Positions 60,423 to 64,000 of a stretch of 64,000 nt of DNA are shown here, one piece after another. How positions within the stretch are numbered: position 1 is the stretch's first letter; each line of letters starts with the position of its first letter. Under the pieces are notes generated by a model. The model saw only the letters and a program-made list of their open reading frames with translations. It ran no database searches and was not told the DNA's origin. Both the position numbers and the translations under genes were made by a program. The stretch comes from an uncultured Acidimicrobiaceae bacterium. Lineage in GTDB: Bacteria; Actinomycetota; Acidimicrobiia; Acidimicrobiales; Ilumatobacteraceae. The stretch covers positions 33,934 to 97,933 of the forward strand of contig CAIXIJ010000018.1 of assembly GCA_903919455.1 (NCBI GenBank). The letters run 5' to 3'.

Positions 60423-61244
60423 TTGATCACATTGGAGCTACGAACCTTGTTCGACCTCGAACCACACGGCCCCGATACTTTTGTGGGTATCGGCCCTCGG
60501 TATCCGTGGGGTGGACTGTTTGGTGGACAAATCGTCGCACAGTCACTGCGTGCGGCTGCCGCCACCGTGGCCCCTGAGCAGCAGGTTCACTCGCTTCGCG
60601 CCTACTTCATTCGCCGAGGCGACCACACAGAGCCCATACGATTCGAGGTGGATCGCATTCGAAATGGCCGGAGTTTCTCCACGCGTCGTGTCGTCGCACG
60701 GCAGGCGATCGGTGCCATTCTCAATCTTGAGGCATCGTTTCAAACGCTGGAAGATACTGCCGACATTCAGACGGTTCCGATGCCAGCCGAGGTTATTGGC
60801 CCCGACGAACTACCCAGTGATGCATGGAGTGACAGCTTCGATCGACGAGATGTTCCCGATGGCGCATTGCCCGATGACGAACGCACCGGCCTGGGACGCA
60901 ACGCAGCATGGATGCGAGTGACCGCCGAACTCGGCGACGACCAACTGTTGCACCGTTGCTGGTTGGCCTACATGAGCGACGATATGCCGGCCGACGCCGT
61001 ACGCCGCTCCCACCCCGAGTTCCACGGAGTCGAGGGCATCACCTACGTAGCCAGTCTCGATCACACCATCTGGTTCCACCGGCCGTTGCGTGCCGACCAG
61101 TGGCATCTCTACGACGTCACCTGTCACACGTTCGTCGGTGCTCGCGGGCTCTCCATCGGCCACGTCTTCGCCCTCGATGGCACCCACGTGGCCACCATGG
61201 CGCAAGAAGTGTTGGTCCGCGATGCCCGCCAGAAGCAAGACTGA
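60423..61244 (+). CDS. Acyl-CoA thioesterase II, TesB type
   Basis: 273 residues if the TTG at 60423 is used; the track's ATG at 60084 lies inside the gene on the other strand and is rejected. FGGQIVAQSLRAAAATVAPEQQVHSLRAYFIRRGDHTEPIRFEVDRIRNGRSFSTRRVVARQ is the first hotdog half, and SLDHTIWFHRPLRADQWHLYDV ... HVFALDGTHVATMAQEVLVR the second; the catalytic Asp, Thr/Ser and Gln of TesB lie in these. Hydrolyses medium- and long-chain acyl-CoAs in the cytoplasm. Local base use is slightly less GC-rich than around it. Five bases precede pyrE. Confidence 0.87.
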   Translation: MITLELRTLFDLEPHGPDTFVGIGPRYPWGGLFGGQIVAQSLRAAAATVAPEQQVHSLRAYFIRRGDHTEPIRFEVDRIRNGRSFSTRRVVARQAIGAILNLEASFQTLEDTADIQTVPMPAEVIGPDELPSDAWSDSFDRRDVPDGALPDDERTGLGRNAAWMRVTAELGDDQLLHRCWLAYMSDDMPADAVRRSHPEFHGVEGITYVASLDHTIWFHRPLRADQWHLYDVTCHTFVGARGLSIGHVFALDGTHVATMAQEVLVRDARQKQD

Positions 61245-61248
61245 CCCA

Positions 61249-61785
61249 ATGAGTCTCGACGCACTGGCCGACAAGGTCAACACCATCGCCCGCCTCACGG
61301 GCACGTTCACCCTTCGTTCCGGTCAGATCGCCACGGAGTACTTCGACAAGTACCGCTTCGAGGCCGAGCCGGCGTTGCTGGCTGAGATCGCAGCCGCCAT
61401 GGCGCCGATGATTCCTGAGGGCACCGAGGTGCTGGCCGGCTTGGAAATGGGCGGCATCCCCATCGCCACCGCACTCTCGTTGCACACCGGCATTCCGGCA
61501 GCGTTCGTGCGCAAGGAAGCCAAGACCTATGGCACGGCACTGCTCGCCGAAGGTTCGCCCATCGTGGGCAAGCGCGTCACTGTCGTGGAAGACGTCATCA
61601 CCACCGGCGGCCAGGTGGTGATCAGCACCAACGACCTGCGCGCGCTCGGTGCCAACGTGGAGCACGTGCTGTGCGTCATCGACCGCAGCCCCAACCACGC
61701 CGCCGCACTCACCGCCGAGGGCCTGCAGATGCACGCCCTGCTCACCCGCGCCCAACTCGACGCCGCCGAAGCCCGCCGCGCCTGA
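61249..61785 (+). CDS. pyrE: Orotate phosphoribosyltransferase
   Basis: 178 residues. Forms OMP from orotate and PRPP in UMP synthesis. FTLRSGQIATEYFDKYRFEAEPALLAEIAAAMAPMI is the typical start, AGLEMGGIPIATALSLHTGIPAAFVRKEAKTYGT gives the Lys and the flexible loop region, and VTVVEDVITTGGQV is the PRPP-binding motif. Length matches the family. The ORF-track start (61090) overlaps the thioesterase; ATG at 61249 leaves four bases after its stop. Confidence 0.93.
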   Translation: MSLDALADKVNTIARLTGTFTLRSGQIATEYFDKYRFEAEPALLAEIAAAMAPMIPEGTEVLAGLEMGGIPIATALSLHTGIPAAFVRKEAKTYGTALLAEGSPIVGKRVTVVEDVITTGGQVVISTNDLRALGANVEHVLCVIDRSPNHAAALTAEGLQMHALLTRAQLDAAEARRA

Positions 61786-61800
61786 CCCCCGCCACTCTGT

Positions 61801-61900
61801 CGGGCGCGAAACCTCCCATATTCGAGTCACTTCGCGCCCGCGGGCGCGAAACCTCCCACCGTTGGGTGAAAGCGCGCCCGTGGGCGCGAGATTCCCCGTG
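61801..61900. repeat. GC-rich 40-base-period intergenic repeat, locus B
   Basis: Between the converging pyrE and FAD-dehydrogenase genes. Two tandem 40-base units, 61801-61840 and 61841-61880, share CGGGCGCGAAACCTCCCA at the start and CGCGCCCG at the end; the middle differs. A third partial copy starts at 61881 (TGGGCGCGAGATTCCCC). Related to the repeat at 12777 (36 of 44 bases the same). GGGCGCG with CGCGCCC makes each unit foldable. Confidence 0.65.
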
Positions 61901-61912
61901 CTGGGCGCGGCG

Positions 61913-63262
61913 TCACTCGGGGAAGAGGACGCCGGGGTTGAAGATGCCCTGGGGGTCGAGGGCGTGTTTCACCGCGCGCAGGGCGGCCACTGTGGGGTCG
62001 CCCTTCAGGCGACCGAGCCAGTGGGCCTTGGCGATGCCGATGCCGTGCTCGGCGCTGATGGTGCCGCCCAACGCGATGGCGGTGGACAGCACGAACTCGG
62101 TCACCTCGGCTGCGCAGTCGATGGCCCCGAGCACGTTCACATGCACGTTGCCCTCGGCGAGATGACCGAACACGATGAGCTCGCCGCCATCGATGCCAGC
62201 GATGAGATCGTGCACCTCATCCAGCAGTTCGGCGAGGCGTTGCACCGGCACCGCAACATCGAGCTTCACGGGAGTGCCCTTGGCGCCGATGGCGATGGTG
62301 ATGTGGTCGCGGATTCGGTACAGCTGGTCGCGTTGCGGGCCGATGGCCATCACCCCGCGTCGATCGCCGATGAGCCGGGCGAGATCCTGTGATGGATCGT
62401 CGTTGGCGGCGCAGTCGACCATCACGAAAGCCCCTGCGAAGTCGACGGGCAGCGGCGTACCGATACCGAGGTGATCGCACGCCACCTTCACGGCCTCGGG
62501 CATCAGCAACTCCACCGCATCCAGCGACGACAACGAACGCAATGTGGGCAGCATCGCCACGGCATCGGCTACCGACTCGCAGGCCACCAACGCTGCCGCA
62601 GTGTGGCGATACCACGGCACCACCTTCAGACGCACTGCAGTGACCACTCCCAGGGTGCCCTCGCTGCCGACGAACATCGCCGGCAAGTACGGGCCGGCGG
62701 TCTCCTTCGGCAGACCGTGCATCTGCTCGACGATGGAACCATCTGCCAGCACCGCCTGCACCCCCACCACCTGAGCCCGCATGGTGCCGAAGCGCACCAC
62801 CCGCGAGCCGCCGGCATTCGTGCTGACTGCGCCGCCCACGGTGGCCGTGGCGCGTGCGCCCCAATCGACGGCGAAGTCGACACCCGCCGCGCGGGCGTGT
62901 CGCTGCAGCGCTTCGATGGTGACACCAGCGCCCACCGTGACTTGCATCGCCGACAGGTCCACAGGGTCGAGCCGCGTCAGTCGCTTGGTGCTGAGCACCA
63001 CCTCGCCGCCACGCGGCACGCTGCCGCCCACCAGCCCGGTGTTGCCGCCCTGCGGCACGATGGCTGCACCGGCATCGGCGCATGCGCGCACCACGGCAGC
63101 TGTTTCCTCCACCGTGCCGGGCCGCACAACACAACGCGCTGTGCCGTGGTACTTGTTCAGCCAGTCGTTCTCATAGGTGACCAGCACGTCGGCATCGGTG
63201 AGCACCTGCGCGTCGCCCACCACGGCGCGCAGTGCAGCTACCAGCGAGTCGGTCACTGTCAC
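61913..63262 (-). CDS. FAD-linked 2-hydroxyacid dehydrogenase (GlcD/D-lactate dehydrogenase type)
   Basis: 449 residues from a GTG start that overlaps the preceding stop (GTGA). The FAD domain (PCMH type) shows VVRACADAGAAIVPQGGNTGLVGGSVPRGG and GVDFAVDWGARATATVGGAVSTNAGGSRVVRFG; the C-terminal FAD-oxidase domain has VFGHLAEGNVHVNVLG and SAEHGIGIAKAHWLGR with catalytic His. This is the D-lactate/D-2-hydroxyglutarate/glycolate family. Coupling to a DUF2088 protein suggests 2-hydroxyacid catabolism; the substrate is not certain. Confidence 0.88.
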   Translation of the reverse strand: MTVTDSLVAALRAVVGDAQVLTDADVLVTYENDWLNKYHGTARCVVRPGTVEETAAVVRACADAGAAIVPQGGNTGLVGGSVPRGGEVVLSTKRLTRLDPVDLSAMQVTVGAGVTIEALQRHARAAGVDFAVDWGARATATVGGAVSTNAGGSRVVRFGTMRAQVVGVQAVLADGSIVEQMHGLPKETAGPYLPAMFVGSEGTLGVVTAVRLKVVPWYRHTAAALVACESVADAVAMLPTLRSLSSLDAVELLMPEAVKVACDHLGIGTPLPVDFAGAFVMVDCAANDDPSQDLARLIGDRRGVMAIGPQRDQLYRIRDHITIAIGAKGTPVKLDVAVPVQRLAELLDEVHDLIAGIDGGELIVFGHLAEGNVHVNVLGAIDCAAEVTEFVLSTAIALGGTISAEHGIGIAKAHWLGRLKGDPTVAALRAVKHALDPQGIFNPGVLFPE

Positions 63263-64000
63263 TCCGCGATGGATGCGCCGGCAGGTAGTTCACTGAGCAG
63301 CACGTCGCTCACCCAACAACGAGTAAGGTGCAGCGTGCTCTCGATGCGCACCACCCGCTTGGGTTGGTCGAACGCCCGCCCGCACATGCTGAGTGCGGCC
63401 TTGATGCAGTCGTCCTCGCTGGGCAACACCATCGGCATACGAGCGCGGCGAACACCGGCGATGCCGGCGGTGAAGCAGTTGATGTAGGTCTTCTTCCAGT
63501 CGATCTGCAGGGCCAGCGACGACGGTACGAAGTCGGCGAAGCCAACGCCCAGCACGTTGCCGCCCGACACCGGCGTGATGGACAGCAGCACGATGGTGCT
63601 CACGTCGGGTTCGGCCATGTCGTCGAGCCCGTGTACCCAGAAGCGGCCGGTGACGTTGGGGTCCATGGTGGTGCCGCTGATGTCCTTGCCACCCTTCTCC
63701 ACGATGAGCACATCGATCTGGGGGAAGGGCAGGGCGGGCACCAACGCTCGCGCATACTCGGTGAGTTCGCGTTCGGCCTCGCCGCCTACATCGTCGGCAG
63801 TAAGGGCCTGGACCTTCACCACCTCACCGCTCGCGGACTCCAGCGAGGCCACACCGCCGAGCAGTCGGCCGGTGGCACGCAGCGCTTCGATGCCGTCGAG
63901 GATGCGGTTGCGCATTTCCTCCGGCCCGCACGCATGGATCTGCGCGGCGCCCGGCTGCTTGCCGAAACCGACGACGGCCATCTTCGTGCAGCCGCTCTCG
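63259..64000 (-). CDS. DUF2088 (LarA N-domain-like) protein, 5'-truncated by window
   Basis: The frame is open to the window edge, so the ATG at 63981 is probably internal (the upstream codons read ESGCTKMAVVGFGKQPGA, matching the family's K-M-x-V-I-G-x-G-K). Visible motifs: PFPQIDVLIVEKGGKDISGTTMDPNVTGRF, GNVLGVGFADFVPSSLALQIDWKKTYINC and RRARMPMVLPSEDDCIKAAL. Proteins of this kind are annotated as lactate-racemase-domain or DUF2088 proteins; whether this one uses the nickel-pincer cofactor cannot be seen. Translated with the FAD dehydrogenase by a GTGA overlap, which fits isomerisation and oxidation of a hydroxyacid. Confidence 0.7.
   Translation of the reverse strand, partial: ESGCTKMAVVGFGKQPGAAQIHACGPEEMRNRILDGIEALRATGRLLGGVASLESASGEVVKVQALTADDVGGEAERELTEYARALVPALPFPQIDVLIVEKGGKDISGTTMDPNVTGRFWVHGLDDMAEPDVSTIVLLSITPVSGGNVLGVGFADFVPSSLALQIDWKKTYINCFTAGIAGVRRARMPMVLPSEDDCIKAALSMCGRAFDQPKRVVRIESTLHLTRCWVSDVLLSELPAGASIAE

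Noticed and set aside
61801-61900. CRISPR array
   Set aside because: The units are contiguous with a 40-base period and variable middles, with no spacers of separate origin and no cas genes.

Overview
The window is GC-rich (by eye about 65%), tightly packed DNA from a free-living, aerobic, high-GC Gram-positive lineage. The gene set points to Actinobacteriota, and the style of several proteins suggests class Acidimicrobiia: an ethylmalonyl-CoA mutase, an F420-type PPOX protein, LtrA, a SipW-type signal peptidase with ATLG-type exported proteins, and TTT-rich lipoprotein linkers. The class call is inference; no rRNA is present. I see no prophage, insertion sequence, CRISPR array or rRNA operon, and no gene-free stretch over 300 bases.

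Layout. 1-11.5 kb: tail of a B12-dependent ethylmalonyl-CoA mutase, then a minus-strand run (nucleotidyltransferase, glycosyltransferase, B12/radical SAM, GH13 glucosidase, phosphodiesterase) facing a plus-strand glycosyltransferase, with an HPr-kinase-like ATPase and a 2-oxoglutarate-oxygenase-like protein beside it. 11.5-13.3 kb: a SoxR regulator diverging from a small F420/PPOX operon through a textbook SoxR box, then a LysM lipoprotein. 13.3-19.2 kb: two alpha/beta hydrolases facing an operon rmuC-GNAT-xseA-xseB-polyprenyl synthase. 19.2-25.9 kb: ABC exporter, two tandem TAP-like exported peptidase lipoproteins, a secreted beta-propeller-like protein and a DUF985 cupin. 25.9-29.2 kb: two tRNA-Ser genes, a DUF4388 protein, tadA, the SRP RNA, a 5'-3' exonuclease and a GNAT. 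29.3-33.6 kb: a coiled-coil protein with pilB- and pilC-like assembly genes.

33.6-45.5 kb: GH20 hexosaminidase, a three-gene SipW-type signal peptidase operon with two probable substrates, clpB with an AT-rich operator region, a ferritin-like protein, a flavin monooxygenase, a CapA-like phosphoesterase, and a drug-type ABC transporter controlled by a divergent MarR gene. 45.5-50.8 kb: a 974-residue NfnAB-rubrerythrin fusion and a secreted trypsin that looks inserted inside a fibronectin-III domain. 50.8-57.4 kb: D-aminoacylase-like amidohydrolase, TetR, LtrA, hisD and an amidase. 57.4-64 kb: purA-purB, a conserved small protein, a TesB-type thioesterase, pyrE, a FAD-linked 2-hydroxyacid dehydrogenase, and a DUF2088 (LarA-like) protein cut by the window end.

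Themes. Translational coupling by 1-4 base overlaps is very common. At least fifteen first genes of transcription units have a TANNNT hexamer 6-7 bases before the start codon, which predicts widespread leaderless mRNAs. The most novel items are the NfnAB-rubrerythrin fusion, the trypsin nested in an FN3 domain, the SipW-type export operon, the HprK-like/nucleotidyltransferase/glycosyltransferase locus, and a 40-base tandem repeat found in two convergent intergenic gaps 49 kb apart.
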